A stretch of 64,000 nt of DNA from Eulemur rufifrons (Eukaryota; Chordata; Mammalia; Primates; Lemuridae), in the NCBI RefSeq assembly GCF_041146395.1, contig NC_090983.1, positions 63,247,501-63,311,500 on the forward strand. Direction: 5' to 3'. Below, piece by piece: positions 48,801-61,905 of the stretch (positions are counted from its first letter, which is position 1; every line of letters begins with the position of its first letter). Under the pieces are notes generated by a model. It was not told the origin of the DNA. It ran no database searches and was given only the letters and a program-made list of their open reading frames with translations. The position numbers and the translations under genes are program-made.

Positions 48801-51800
48801 TTTGATGCTTAATGAAAAGTGAAAGTTAAACACAGCATGGTGGCATTAAAAATGCATGGTGAATCCATACTATCCTGCATCTTAGCCCTGAAAGAGAATG
48901 CAGTATACCAAGAAGAAAATGATACAAAAAAGCAAACTAGTGTATTTACAGGTGGAATTAACAAATTATCACAAATTACTCAAAAAGGTATGGACAAGAG
49001 AATGTAGACTTGAGGAGGAGAGGAGCAAGGCAATATACTAACTTGTTAATCTGATCTATAAAATGGGGCAGATTCACATTTGAAATACAGTATCTGAATG
49101 TTTAACCCTTGGGAGTACTACCAAGGTAGCATGCTCAAGGAATAATTCAATTAAGGAAGTGGAAACCTTATTCTATACTACTGTTTTAGATGTCTTACCA
49201 TAAGCATTAGTTTGTTTTTGAGGGAATTTCAATTGTTTTGCCTCTAAAGTAAAAAGCACCTTAAACAAGAGAAGGGGACTTATTTCCATTCCCATGCTTG
49301 GGAAGGAAAATGTGTTCTGTTTTCAAGTTTCTAGAAAATCCTTGCTCAATTTAATTCCTATTCTATAATCTTAAAAGAAAAAGTCAATCTATTTGTATAA
49401 AATATTTTACTAGAGATTTTTAAAAATAAAATTATTTTTACCTTTTTTAGATATTTTAAATCCTTTTGCATTTTTCTGTATTACTACACAAAAAAATTTA
49501 AATCTCTATTGCATATTTGAAACAAAATATCAAATTTATATTTATGGCAATTAATTTCAGTTTGCTTATTTATCTAGAGTTTGTCAGGTTTAGAGTTCAT
49601 AAGGAGATTGAGAACCTTAGTAGTAAAGGTCTTTTACACTTTTTTCCCCACTTTTGTGTAGTAGATTTATTTCTAAATTGGTGAAGTCTATACATATTTT
49701 CAGAATTCTCAACACACATAATTATGCAAAGTGTGTGAGGAAGCAAAACAGAGTCATAAGGAGGTGTTATAAGCCTAGGCTTAGAAAACCACTTCTGACA
49801 GCATACTCTACACAACAATACTTAATTGGGTATGTGAATCTTATTAGAAATGTTTCCAAGTTTTTATTACCCTTACGTATGCCTTGAAAAGATTTGTATG
49901 TGTTCAGATAACGGTTGATTGTACAGATGGTGACAGAATCACTTCAGAACCACTCAGATTCTAGTTTTTGGGAAAACTAAGCCATTTCCTAAATAAGACA
50001 AAAAGCAGGCTCTCAGAAAACCTTGCATCTATATGTAGACTTGTGATTCACGACTGTAATTCTATCACCTCTTCTTTTATTTAATAAAAGTTTAAAGTAG
50101 TAACAGTGTGTCTAGGTCTATATGATATTACAATAAATGGTTAATCCAAATATTCCATACCTTCTTCCCTCAAAAAAACAAAATACAATGAAATTTTTGT
50201 GTAACAAACATTATCTCCAATGAAATTTGAGGTATATATTTAACTAGTTCACAATCCAAGATCCTTGCCTCTTTGAAGAAACATATATATATATCTTTCT
50301 TATAGACATATATCATATTATCTGATTTCCAGAAAAACTGATGAAATTAAGGCAAAAGTTCATTTTTATAAAATGTGCTTGCCTTCTTAGAGAGTTTGTT
50401 CATGGATATATTTTAATAAGATTTTTGGAATCATGTAGACTTAAGCCTGTAGTCAAAATTAATAAATATCTGAGTATGTTTTGTTAACATCACTATCTCA
50501 AATAAATACTAGCATTGTAAGTGTAAAAAAAGCACTGCATTTACAATATGTCTCTCAGATTATCAAAGCTTCAAGTTTTATCATTTTATATATCACATAT
50601 TTTAAAGCAAATTGTGATTTAGAATGATTTGATTCAAAGCAAGTTATATATCCTCAAAATGTTCAGTGGAATCTACAAATATAAGTTGGTACTCATAACA
50701 CTTTTAGTGAATTTAATATATGCACAACTACAGACTCTTCTATATAACAACAGTGATTATTATCCAGTCATTGAAAGGTCTTAAAAATCAAATGAGCATT
50801 TCAAAAATAATTTTGCCATTAAGAACTGGTTCTATATCCTGAGATAAAATCACACTTAATCATCTTCATCTATTTAATAAACCATTTCTTCTATATTTGT
50901 TTGTGTATATTTCATTCAATAGTATGAAAACTGGTAAAAATTCCCATATGAAGCAAAGTCTGGAGAGAACTCATTTTCATACATTTGTATTTAAGGCATC
51001 TCTGAAGCTTTTGAATATCAGAGTGAAATTACATGATATTCCATGCTGTCAATGCATGTGCTTTAGTCCATTTGTGGAAATCAGAGTCTTTCTAGTAAAG
51101 CATTTCAAAATACTTTTCATTAATTTTTATCTTTTAGAACTGGAAACTTTTATAGCTGATGGAAGTTTAACAAATTTTTATCATCTTCATGGTAATTTCA
51201 TTTTCCTTCATGAGATTAATGGAAAGGACAGATGATAACCGGAGATTTCTAAGCAGCTTCCTTAGTGCAAATGATGAAGGGTTAAATGGATTCAAGGAGA
51301 GAACAAAAATATAGGAAAGATAAAATAATCCAAAGCATAAATCATTGTAAGTCATGATTGCTAGGGGATAATGGTGGTCATCTATATTGGTATATGAAGA
51401 TGGCAAGTGGAGTGGCTCCATGGATGAATGTTGAAGATGCCGTACTGCAAACAGCAATGAGCCTATAAACTGGAATCAGGCTTAATGTATAGAGAGCCAC
51501 AAAGAATGTACTCGCTGGTTTCTTCAATCATTATCACTAATGGAATTTTTTGACTCTGAGCAACATGAAACCACTATCTTTCTTCCACAAACACTAGATG
51601 ATGATCATTATTCCTTTTAACCCAGGGCCATTTATGGCATAAGTCAAAACATTGCATTACATTTTCAAGCTATGGGACAGAGAATGGGACCTTGTCTGGT
51701 ATGCAATAGATGCTCCATTTACGTTTGCTGCATTTAAATCTGTAAGTTCTCATTAAATATCAGGGATTTTTTGCATTCTTTCATTAGCTTTTCAGGAAAT

Positions 51801-51993
51801 CTAAATTCTTTGTTAAAATTTCTACAATTTGATGCTTGATAATAAGACTATATATGCATATAAAAAGAATTCTATCACAATCTGAATTTGAATAAATCAG
51901 TTTCAAATAAAACCTGTTTTAAAGGATTTAGAAGCACTTTGATATTTCAGAGACCTGTAGTAGGCATAAAGAGAACAATAAAGAAACATTTAC
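42670..51993 (-). other. SLC4A10 intron, 9.3 kb
   Basis: Very AT-rich. The only clear repeat is a full-length lemur-type Alu in plus orientation (45497-45849), with possibly an L2 end near 51660-51735. The rest (42700-45480 and 45860-51650) shows scattered short open frames, poly-T/A runs and an AT dinucleotide run at 50281-50293, but no recognisable gene. Confidence 0.85.
45497..45849 (+). mobile_element. Alu, full length, lemur type
   Basis: Starts GGCCGGGCGCGGTGGCTCAC, little diverged, with a linker containing GAAAGACATTATATGGACAA and CTATATAGAAAAAATTAGCC, and a long uninterrupted A tail. Opposite to SLC4A10 transcription. Target duplication is short and uncertain because both flanks are A-rich. 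Confidence 0.96.
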
Positions 51994-52182
51994 CATTTTT
52001 GTCCATGGAATTTGGTTCTGATTGTTTCTTGCCAATATCAGCAAAGGAACGAACAATGGGGATCCTGTTGGTGAGTTTTTTCTGATTCTGGTGGTGATGC
52101 TGTTTCATGAGTGCCTCATGGACCCTGTGGCGTACATCTTCATTCAGCTGACCTGAGCTCACTTGTTGGTCAAGGACCATAT
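51994..52182 (-). CDS. SLC4A10: SLC4A10 exon: N-terminal domain, DMVLDQQ to MDKN
   Basis: This 189-nt exon begins with AT, completing Asp, and encodes 62 codons from MVLDQQVSSGQLNEDVRHRV through the His-rich MKQHHHQNQKK to SEPNSMDKN, ending with one G. The acceptor is TCATAG and the donor is AATG|GTAAAT. The segment is cytoplasmic. The HHHQNQ run and the following PIVRSFADIG are typical of the neuronal Na+-driven members; VRSF resembles an RVxF-type phosphatase-docking motif, which is inference only. Its last G is completed by GT or by CA of the next exon, depending on which of two tandem acceptors is used, giving Gly or Ala-Gly. Confidence 0.96.
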
Positions 52183-52545
52183 CTATGAGAAAAGGCAGGA
52201 AGAAGATGAGCACAGCTTTCCTGTCATACATGTGCCAGCAGTAAACCAGAGTCCAAATATTCAAACTCTAAAGAACATTATTCTTCTTAAAATAGGAATG
52301 ACTTCCTTTAAAAATATCTAATATCTTCTGTGTTACAAACAGAAGTTTACCTTCTTGTGTAGAAACGTTGCACAAGAAAGACTTGGACACCTTTTCATTA
52401 TAAGCCTTTCAATTTTAAATATATAATTTTTATGGAATATTATTTTTCAGATGGACATAGTTGTATTGAGAAGAAATCCTTTATTTCTCCATTATTCACA
52501 CTGATGGGAGGGAATAGTTGTAGGGATAATATCAAAATCATTACT

Positions 52546-52839
52546 GCCTGTAATCTTAGCACTCTGGGAGGCTGAGGTGGGAGGATTGCTTCAGGTCAGG
52601 AGTTCAAGATGAGCCTAAGCAAGGGTAAGACCCCATCTCTACTAAAAGTAGAAAATAAGCCTGAGCTGGCACCGTGGCACATGCCTATAGGCACATGCCT
52701 GAGTCTCAGCTACTCAGGAGGCTGAGGCAGGAGGATCACTTGAGCCCAAGAGTTGGAAGTTGCGGTGAGCTAGACTGTGTGCACCACTGCACTGTAGCCA
52801 GGGCAACAGAGCAAGACTCTGTCTTAAAAAAAAAAAAAA
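52546..52839 (+). mobile_element. Alu, 5'-truncated
   Basis: Begins directly at CCTGTAATCTTAGCACTCTG, lacking the first 20-odd bases. It lacks the extended linker and contains a short internal duplication, GGCACATGCCT/AGGCACATGCC, near 52675-52700. The tail is followed by AAAATCATTA, matching AAAATCATTA before the element, a plausible target duplication. Confidence 0.92.
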
Positions 52840-53434
52840 AAAATCATTAGTATGTTTTAAATTGGAAAGTGGTTTTATATTTACATTTTAATATTGTTTT
52901 CTTTCATTTTCTAGTAGAGAATAATTTCATTGTTTTCTCTTTAAGTGAGCAAAAGTCCATCTGTGAAAATCTGATGCAAGGAGGTCCAGGCAGCTATCTA
53001 GCTGCCTGCATTTGGAGAGTAAACAATTCTCTTTCATTTTGATAGAAAGTCAGCCCTTTCTCAAACTTTCCTTGAAACACATTTCCTTGAAAATTTTGGA
53101 TAAAAAAATAATTTTCCATAACTTCAAAACAAAGAACAGAAGGTGAGATTTCAGAAGGCTATAATTAAGCAGATTGATACATACATACATTTACCATACA
53201 TAGTGTCAGAAATGTCAATAAAGTTAAATAAATAGTAAAGGTATTTTAAATTTCTCAGTAATGTAAATATTGCCTCAATAAATCTCAGTGTAATCAGCTT
53301 TCTGATTACCAATATTAACTCTAATTGGTCTTCTTGAGGAACTAACTATGGAAAGCAGATCACAAGGAACTGCTTTCCACTGAAGGTTTCAAAATTAGCA
53401 GAATTTTCCCTTATACACAATGTTTTCCTTCAGT

Positions 53435-53640
53435 GTGAAAAGGAAATGAGCTACAGAATGAAATTTGGGCCATTCTACCACATGCTAGCTGCGTGATCTT
53501 GTAAAGTTGAGTAACCTCAGTGTCCTTATTTATAACATGGAGATAATAATATCTATCTCATATGTTGTTGCCAGGACTAATGATATAAAGCACCTGATGC
53601 ACTGATTGGAATATTGAGGCCATCAGTGAATATTTACCAG
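53435..53640 (+). repeat. MIR
   Basis: CATGCTAGCTGCGTGATCTT and TGTCCTTATTTATAACATGG are MIR landmarks. Confidence 0.78.
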
Positions 53641-54000
53641 TACAACATTTTCCTTGAAATTTTCATTAAATACGTTATGGGCTCCTGGTTTGAAATTTTT
53701 GGTGGTTGGTTTTAATATATTCATATTTCACAATAGTATATCACATAGGGACAAAGTTGGGCTTATCAATAATGGAAAATCCAAATCAAACTGGCTAAAA
53801 GATCTAATTTTACTGGCTCACAAAACAGAAAGATCAAAGTTAGGTTGGCTCTAATTCCATTTCTGTATGATTTGATCAGCTTCCTCCTCCTCTAGGTTTA
53901 AGCTTTAACCTCAGGCTGATTTTCCTTATGGTCACGAGGTGGCTTCTAGCAGCAACAAGGAAATATACATCTTTGTTCATATCTAGTGAGCAATATACTG

Positions 54001-54032
54001 TTTTTTTTGTTTGTTTGTTTGTTTGTTTTTTT
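54001..54032 (+). repeat. (TTTG)n simple repeat
   Basis: T run followed by about five GTTT units. Confidence 0.9.
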
Positions 54033-54206
54033 GTGACTTTCTCTTAAAAGAAAAGTTCTTTTTCCCTTGTCCAGTAAAAGTTCTCCTAAGTCCATCTGAC
54101 ATAGCCCTGCCCATCCTGAACCAATCACTGGCAAAGGAGAAGGATTCACACGATTGGCTTAAGCTAATCAAGAACTGCCCTCCACTCTGGAGTTAATTCT
54201 GTAAAG

Positions 54207-54519
54207 CAGAGGTAGACAAGCTTTTTATGTATTGAGCCAGATAATAAATATTTTAGGCCATTTGATCTCTGTCACAACTACTCAACTCTGTCTTTGTAGC
54301 ACAAAAGCAGCCACAGACAACATGTACACAAATGAGCATGGTTGAAACTTTTATATGGACACTGAAATCTGCATTTCACATAATTTTCATCACAAAATAT
54401 TAATCTTCTTTTCATTATTTTTCAACCCTGTAAAATGTAATCACCACTTCTACCTTAAAAGCCCTACATAATCAGGCAGTAGGCCATATTTGGCACATGG
54501 GTTATAGTTTGCTCTACCA
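54207..54519 (+). mobile_element. hAT (Charlie-type) nonautonomous element
   Basis: CAGAGGTAGACAAGCTTTTT at the start and ATAGTTTGCTCTACCA at the end form imperfect inverted ends. The interior, GTCACAACTACTCAACTCTG and AGGCAGTAGGCCATATTTGG, matches a familiar mammalian hAT consensus. Confidence 0.75.
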
Positions 54520-55486
54520 TTTTTCCATTTACAATGGAAAGAGGTAGAATGAATATTTGGGAGTCAGTCATAATATATACCTGGAATGTTTGAAAGTTAG
54601 TCACTATAATTACCTCAAAAGTCCCTTCCAATTTTGAAAATGTATGATACCGTAAAACAATATTTAAATCTATTTTTCAGTTTTTTGGAGATAAGTAGTT
54701 ACAAAACCCCTTCATTAATTTGAAATAAAGGATATGATAAATTATCAACATATATGACATTACACTGAAACCTTGCTAAGATGGAAAAGTGTATATAAAA
54801 TGTATATTAGATACTTCATAACTAAATTTGTAAAGGAGGTTATTAAAACACTGATATGATCTCATTGTAAGGCAGTTCCATCCATGAGCTATAATATGAC
54901 TCTCCAGTTTGGTATTCTAATCAGAATCAAAAGTAATCATATAGTAAACCTTGCACATGTTTATGATTTTTAATTTCTACTAAAGCACATTCCTTTCAGG
55001 CTTGAGCACTACAAAAACCTGTAGGTCTCTAGCTTTACAGTTTTTCAGAGATAAGGTCTTTATTTAAAACAATTACATAAGGGAAAGTAAATATTTTTTT
55101 AAAAACACTCATCTGTTCATTAGTCACACAGTAAACTCCTCCAAAGTCTAACTACATCAAATAACATCTTAATTAAATGGAAGAGTTAAGAATATAACTT
55201 ATACTCGGGTGAGATTTAAGTACCAAAGGGAATATGATTCCGTAATCACTTAAATGGTTCTCTTTACCACTACAATATGTATTAGTGTTAACTTGAAAAG
55301 TAGGAACGCATAATGGACCATAATGGCTTTGGGCCCAGAGTCAAGTCCTGCAATCTCAGCAGGCTACGATGCCTAAATAAGACAATCTAGCCTGCCAAAG
55401 CATAATGCTAGGATCAGGATGATGAGAGGAAAAGCAAGAAGAAAAAGGATAACTAGGTCACAGTCTTCTAACGCTAAGCAGGCTCT

Positions 55487-55820
55487 TTTTTTTTTTTTTT
55501 GAGACAGAGTCTCACTCTGTTGCCCAGGCTAGAGTGAGTGCCATGGCGTCAGCCTAGCTCACAGCAACCTCAAACTCCTGAGCTCAAGTGATCCTCCTGT
55601 CTCAGCCTCCCAAGTAGCTGGGACTACAGGCATGCACCACCATGCCCGGCTAATTTTTTCTATATATATTTTTAGCTGTCCATATAATTTCTTTCTATTT
55701 TTAGTAGAGATGGGGTCTCGCTCTTGCTCAGGCTGGTCTCGAACTCCTGAGCTCAAACGATCCGCCCACCTCGGCCTCCCAGAGTGCTAGGATTACAGGC
55801 GTGAGCCACCGCGCCCGGCC
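55487..55820 (-). mobile_element. Alu, full length, lemur type, antisense in plus orientation
   Basis: T-run, then GAGACAGAGTCTCACTCTGT to ACCGCGCCCGGCC. Perfect target duplication TAAGCAGGCTCTT at 55475-55487 and 55821-55833. It keeps CpG-rich ends (CCGCGCCCGG), which suggests a young copy. Confidence 0.96.
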
Positions 55821-58628
55821 TAAGCAGGCTCTTAAAAAACTAGTAACATTTGTAAAAAGGCCTCAGAAAATGAAAAATCATTTTTCAGCCTAATCAGGTG
55901 ATTATTTTATCATAACCAATCTACCTTGAATGAAAGCCCCTAAAAGCCATGAGATTTTGCAGATTCTATGTAAATCTCTGACTCTCTAAAGATTATCATA
56001 TAAATGCTTTGAAAACTGATTGTCTTAACTGAAAAAGATATTGGGGGAGTAAAGGGAATTTTGAAGGTTTTAAATTCTATGATTTGCTTGCCACACTAAC
56101 AGGAGTGTGTGTACAAAAGATGTAAACTACCATGGTATAAATACTTTTCAGACCAAGGATTATCACAGCATAGCATGTTAAAAAATATATGGCTATTTCC
56201 ATACCCCTAAATCTGTAGATTATATTCAGGGGGACAAACTGTGGATTTTTCCTTCAATGAAAGATTTTTGAACAACAAAGTTTGTTTTAATGAGTTGAGA
56301 GCTATGATTGATAATCTGTCCATGGTACTAACTTTTATTTGGTTTTAATTTCTTCCTAACTCCCATGGACAAAATTAGGTTAAAGTATATACACTGAAGA
56401 GACAATGTATTTCCATTATTAATCTTTATAATGCTTAATTTCAAAGAGATTAACATAGAATATAAAATTGGTTGTAATTTATAGGAATATAATTAAGAAG
56501 CATTTTCAATACAATTAGTCTCCATATTAGAGTAAATTGTGGTAAACTATATCTGGAGAATTTTGGATTTGAAAAGCTTAAGTAATATTTTGAAGAATGA
56601 AGTTTAAATTTATTGAGTTCCCTGAAACACTGAGAAATAGATAGATTTTAAATATATATAAATTATTTAGATATAAATAAATATATTTTAAATTAACTTT
56701 ATCCAAAAGAAAATCCTACTTTAATTATACCAGAAATTCTTGACAGATCTGCCAGATACGAATGGGATTGTGTACTACTAAGTCTACAAAAATCCTTTAA
56801 AGAATTATCTGAATCTGTTAAAAATATTTCAGAACATTGATATAAAAATCTTTGATCATTCCGAAACAATATCTGGGTCATATTCCTCTACTAGGAAATG
56901 TCTGAAAAACATTAATGCTGCTGGGCCTGTGCATTCACAAAGTAGTTGGGTTCAGAGCCCTAAAAGATAAACTATCAGATCTAACTTTTAGATAATTGAA
57001 TTTTATGACAAATATATGTTAATAACTGCCCAACATATAAAAATAATGATAACTAGGAGGTGAGGAAAATTCCAGATTTTATTGTTAATCACTATGGTCA
57101 CAAATGATCATGAAACAGAATAAAATAAAACTTATGATTATGGGTTAATCAAAAGAAATTTCCATTTCTGCAAATGTCACCTTTGATATAGCACTTTCAA
57201 TTTACTGTTCATGGGAGAAATGGCCTCCTCTTAACTTCATAAGTTGCTGTGATAATAAAATATTAGAATGAATATAAATACTTTGCAAAGTTAGAAGTCC
57301 TAAAAATCTAAAGCATGCTTATTTATTACATATGTAGTAAGGCAGCTCAATTGTCATAAAGTAAAAAATAGCAGTAAGTAAAAAATAAGATAATAATTAC
57401 AAGCTATAGGGAGAAAATATTTTAATGAGATTTTATTGAGGGCAGAAATAAATAACTTTTGTCTTAAACAAAGTCAAATTACATTAATAAGAGGAAACCT
57501 CATTAATGGCTGTAAAGGAATCTAAGATAATAATGATCAACACAAATATTTATAATCATATTTTTCTATGTGATGTTAGCTCTAAACTACTAACATATTT
57601 TGAATGTCATTTTATAGGCTGATCTCCACTGAAAATGGGACATTCAAGTTGAGCTACTTCAGAATCAGAAAGATACAGACTAATTAGAAGAACAGAAAGA
57701 ATACTAAAATGCTATCTGGGGTATCGAGACTTCAGTTGAACTACTTTCATTGTAAGCATAGACTTAGAGAATATAATTTGCCTGAAAAAGCTAGATTTAA
57801 CACAGCTGACCTTCACATATTCTGTAGACTGGAGCTTGGCAAGGGGGCAGGGATAGGGAAAAGCAGTATAATTTTAGAAAATAAAAATGAACTAAGGTGA
57901 TAAAAGGAATAGAGTTTTAGTCAAATTACTGAAAGAAAATTTCCTCATGGGAATAACTTCCTAAGGAAACCATTAAAAATTACACATTTTAAGAAATGTA
58001 AAGCCTGGTAAAAGTATAAAGGGTACGTTCTGAGGCTAATTTTTCCAGGTTGAAGAATTTGACAGCTTCATTATATCTAATGAGTACAAAACTTATTTGG
58101 ATTAATCCATTTTCAAAGGTAATGCTATCACTGAGTTAAGCAGCAGAAATAAACTCCTTAGGGTAAGACCTTTTCACCTTCTGAGTCTTAGTTTATTTGT
58201 GAAATAAGGATAACAATAATAACAAGCCCCAGGCTTCAGTATCAAAAAGATAATGTGCAAACTTAAGAGTTTCCTTAACTTCAAAGTACTACGAAAAGCC
58301 CAGCTATCTCATTCCTAACTACAATATAAAAATGTGTATTGAGTATTAGCAAGACTACAATGAAAAGCTAAGAAATTGAGCTGGATAGCTACTATTTCAG
58401 CGTTCTTAGAAAGTTTGCTAATTTCTAAGTTTAACCATTTTGTCTAACTCTTGATTTAGCACAAACTACTAGTATGAGCTGTGTTCTTCTGAAAATTATA
58501 GTATATTCAACTTTATAAAGTCCTTTAGGCTCCAATTATGTAATTTAAGTGGTAACCTCCTTATAGTTGTTATATGAAACTTAGAGGAGGGAGGAAGGCT
58601 TATCTTTTCTGTTTGGTGTTTTCTTGTG

Positions 58629-58651
58629 TTTTTTTTTTTTTTTTTTTTTTT
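58629..58651 (+). repeat. 23-base T run
   Basis: Uninterrupted T run with no adjoining recognisable element. Confidence 0.9.
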
Positions 58652-58849
58652 AGTTTTTTAATACTTTTGCTTAATATTGTATGCCAACATAACTTTCCAT
58701 ACTTACTTTTCTTTTTACACATATTGTAATGTGTGCATGCCTATCAGCACCAATGGCCAAATCAATAATTTTTGAAATGATCAATTTGCCATGCAAATTT
58801 GGGCAGCATCTACTTCAAGACATCTTTCTTCAGACCGCAGTTGTAGTGT

Positions 58850-58990
58850 AATAGAAGGAATGCTAAGCTTAAAGTCGGAGGCCCTTGGATGGAATCCAAG
58901 CTATGAAAATTTTAGAGTTTTTAGTTTCTCATTGAAAAATCAGAATGACACATACTCTATGAGGCTGCTCTGAAGATTAATTTAGATATG
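58850..58990 (+). repeat. MIR fragment
   Basis: AGTCGGAGGCCCTTGGATGG and GAGGCTGCTCTGAAGATTAA fit a MIR lacking its end. Confidence 0.6.
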
Positions 58991-59694
58991 TCATTTTTCT
59001 AACATATTATCTTATTTATATGCTCAAAAAAACACAAACAGAATTTTGGGTTTGGTGTTTCTTCCCAAATCTACAATATAATTAAGATATTCAAGTGTCC
59101 CTAAGTCTTTCTACTCCACAAATAAATTCCATATGAAACTGATTTTATTTTCCCAAACTAGGAATTAAAGAAAAAAAAAAAAAACCTGCCTCAGTCTTTT
59201 CTTTGTTTTTATTTTTAAAACTTCCATCAGTCATTTCATTTATACTCTCTAAAAATTCATTTCTGTGTTTTTTTATTATTTTGTTTTTATTAAAATACAC
59301 TGTCCTTTAGATCAAAAGATACAAGAGTGTAGATACAGAAGATTACTCCATTTCTGTAATTTCTCTGCATTTCCTAAATATAGCTGTCAATGTTATATAA
59401 ACACAATAGGATTCTAATACAAATCATTCATCCCAGGTGCTAGTCATAGTATTAAATTACAAATTTCAACTGCATCACTTGGCTTCCTCTGAAATTCAAG
59501 AGTTTTAATTCACTTTAAATAAGTAAATGGCCAGACATTTCTATGTCCATTTTAAACTAACATGTTTTCTGTTTTCTGAAATTTTTTCCTTTGGTTATTT
59601 CATGTGTTTGAATATTAGAAAATCAATTTTTAGCCTTAAGGTTTTTTTCCTTCAATTTTCTAATAGTCACCATCTAAATATAACAGTGAAAAAC

Positions 59695-59815
59695 AATAAA
59701 TACTGAATCGGAGTCAGGATCTCTAGGCTGTTGTCCTAGGCTTGGCACTGACAAGCTAGACCATATTTCTCTGAGACTCAACTTCTTTTATATCAAACAA
59801 AGGGGCAGGAGAAAA
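59695..59815 (+). repeat. MIR fragment
   Basis: GGAGTCAGGATCTCTAGGCT and TCTCTGAGACTCAACTTCTT fit the 5' half of MIR, ending about 140 bases from the WLKFEED exon donor. Confidence 0.6.
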
Positions 59816-59955
59816 TGACTCTTAAGGCCCCATACACTGATCATGAGAATTTGTTTTCCAAAGTTCATACACGTATGGAATTATAAAGGAAAGAGAGTAA
59901 CAAAAAGCAGCTGTACACATAAAAGTAAAATAAACTAAAGGAAAAAAAGATATAC

Positions 59956-60116
59956 CTGCAATTTCTTCTAAAGTGTTAGCATGCATGTCCAGCAACACAG
60001 TTCCATTCAGAATGCAACTTCTCAACTCAAACAAGCTGTGCAGTGAAAGAGTAGCCACATAAGGCTTGCTCCACCTTTCTCCTCCGTCTTCCACATCTTC
60101 TTCAAACTTCAACCAC
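59956..60116 (-). CDS. SLC4A10: SLC4A10 exon: N-terminal cytoplasmic domain, [10 protein letters not shown] segment
   Basis: This 161-nt exon contributes the last base of a split Arg codon, 53 whole codons ([12 protein letters not shown] at the start, NTLEEIA at the end) and the first base of an Asp codon. The acceptor reads TTTGTATAG before GTGGTTG; the donor is GCAG|GTATAT. The segment opens the folded Band-3-type cytoplasmic domain shared by SLC4 transporters; the preceding exon should end in the conserved Glu-Thr-Ala-Arg. The motif [20 protein letters not shown] is characteristic of the Na+-coupled SLC4 branch. The reading frame has no stop, and the Asp codon is completed exactly by the exon at 52182. 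The next upstream exon was not found in the remaining 3.9 kb. Confidence 0.96.
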
Positions 60117-61589
60117 CTATACAAATAAACATTATTATCAGCACATTGCATATTATATTGTAGATGAATGATCCTTTATCCCAATAACAAAAGGTAGAAA
60201 TAGAAAGTTATTCATTTATATTGCTTCTTGGTTTTATGGGTTTTGGAAATATTTAAAAACTAGCCCAAGGCATTTGATTCATTTCATTTTAGTTCCATTG
60301 AACTAGCATTCTTCTTGTAATTGAAAGATAATTTAAAACAAATACAAACTCATGGTATTTTTGTTAATTTGTCTAGCTCTGAAGAAACATTTTAATAAAA
60401 ATGTATAACCAGTCGTCACAGTAAATCTTTTGTAGAACTAACAGAGTATACTTCTTCATGGAAAGTTAACAGTCATTGAAAAAGACAATGAAAGAATACT
60501 CATTTTTCTTTAGTGGCAGTTCTTAAACCTGAATGTTTTAGTCTCTTGGTAAAATATTAGATTTTTAGGGAGGCTAGTATGGACTCTTCTATAGAAAAAA
60601 TCCTTATTAGGCTTGTTTGGATGAAAGCTAATGATAGTAGTCACGTCCTAGGCACTGAATATATGAAAATTGAGCTCTGACTCCATTTCCTAGGTGTGTA
60701 TCTGAGGGGTGGATAATAGGAGAAAAGCCTTGATATCATGATGTCAAATGAGAGACAACTGCCTTCTTGGAGTGAAACAAGTAGTAATACCTGGGATTGT
60801 AAGTAAGCAAGATAAATGGAAGGGGTAAAGAGAAACCAGTGATTGTATTGCTCTGGCACAAACCACTCAATCTTTTATCCTTTCAGAGACTTGCTTTCTA
60901 ATCTTAATAGATGACCAATTTAATTTCGCCATTTCTAATGAAACAGGCTAAATTACCTTCCTCCAATCTCATCTCTATCATTTCCCTCATTCCTTCTTTC
61001 CTTAGTCATTTTTGGCCATACTTCCTCTCTCTAAGCAATGTAATTCAAATTCTCTATATGATGTTATAGTACTGTTTTATGTAATCAAATAACCCAACTT
61101 CAACAGGGAGTTAGGTAAATTAGCCCAAAGTAACTAACCAAAAGAGCTAATCAGACTGATTAATGTGTAGAGTAGCAAGAGATCAAGAAAGCTATGGATC
61201 TGTCTCTAGTATTCAGGGAGCAAAAAAATTGTTAGAAAGTGAAAAGGAAACTAATAGGGAAGAACAGCTATGCCTGACAGAAGTTCACAGACAAGGAAGA
61301 ATAGCTATGCCTATACAGAACACATGGAGGTTGAAAAAACTTACATGTAAGCCCCAAACCGCTTACAGTATCTCTTCAAGGCTGGGACTTTTATAGAACA
61401 TTTTTATTTACACAGTTAGGAATTTTTCATATTGGTGATTTCTAAAGTTTTTTCAGCCCTTAACAGGACCATAATACCTCATAAATATGTGATGGTCATT
61501 AATACTGCTCATGAAATATAGCTGGTTCTCCCTCTCTTTCTAGTAAAGAGTTGGATATCACTACCTAGCTCCTTTTTCACTGGTGAGTC

Positions 61590-61905
61590 AATGTGACTGT
61601 GACTGGTTCTGGACAATGAGTTGGGAGGAGAAACTTTGTGTGTGTCACTTCCAAACTGGAGCATTTAACTGTCAAGATGAGACCCCGTGGAGCTCCCTTT
61701 TTCCCTGCTGTGGCAACCAGCAATGTTCAAGAAGGAGGCTGCTCTATCAGCTGCGGCCCCTCAGTAACTACCAAGAAGAGATGAGCAGAGCCTCCATTGA
61801 CCCATGATGGACATGGATCATGAGCCATAAATAAACCTTTGCAGTTTTAAGCCATTGAGATTGTAGGATATTTTTTACAGCATAATTTAACCTATCTCAA
61901 CTGAT
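61590..61905 (+). mobile_element. MaLR-like LTR 3' end
   Basis: CATGAGCCATAAATAAACCT and AAGCCATTGAGATTGTAGGA, then AGCATAATTTAACCTATCTC, the same type of 3' end as at 28181. The 5' limit is uncertain. Confidence 0.65.

Larger units (their letters stand above)
52183..59955 (-). other. SLC4A10 intron, 7.8 kb
   Basis: Holds a 5'-truncated Alu (52546-52839), a MIR (53435-53640), a (TTTG)n run (54001-54032), a hAT-type element (54207-54519), a lemur-type Alu (55487-55820), a 23-base T run (58629-58651) and MIR pieces (58850-58990, 59695-59815). The stretch 55840-58600 shows nothing recognisable. Confidence 0.85.
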
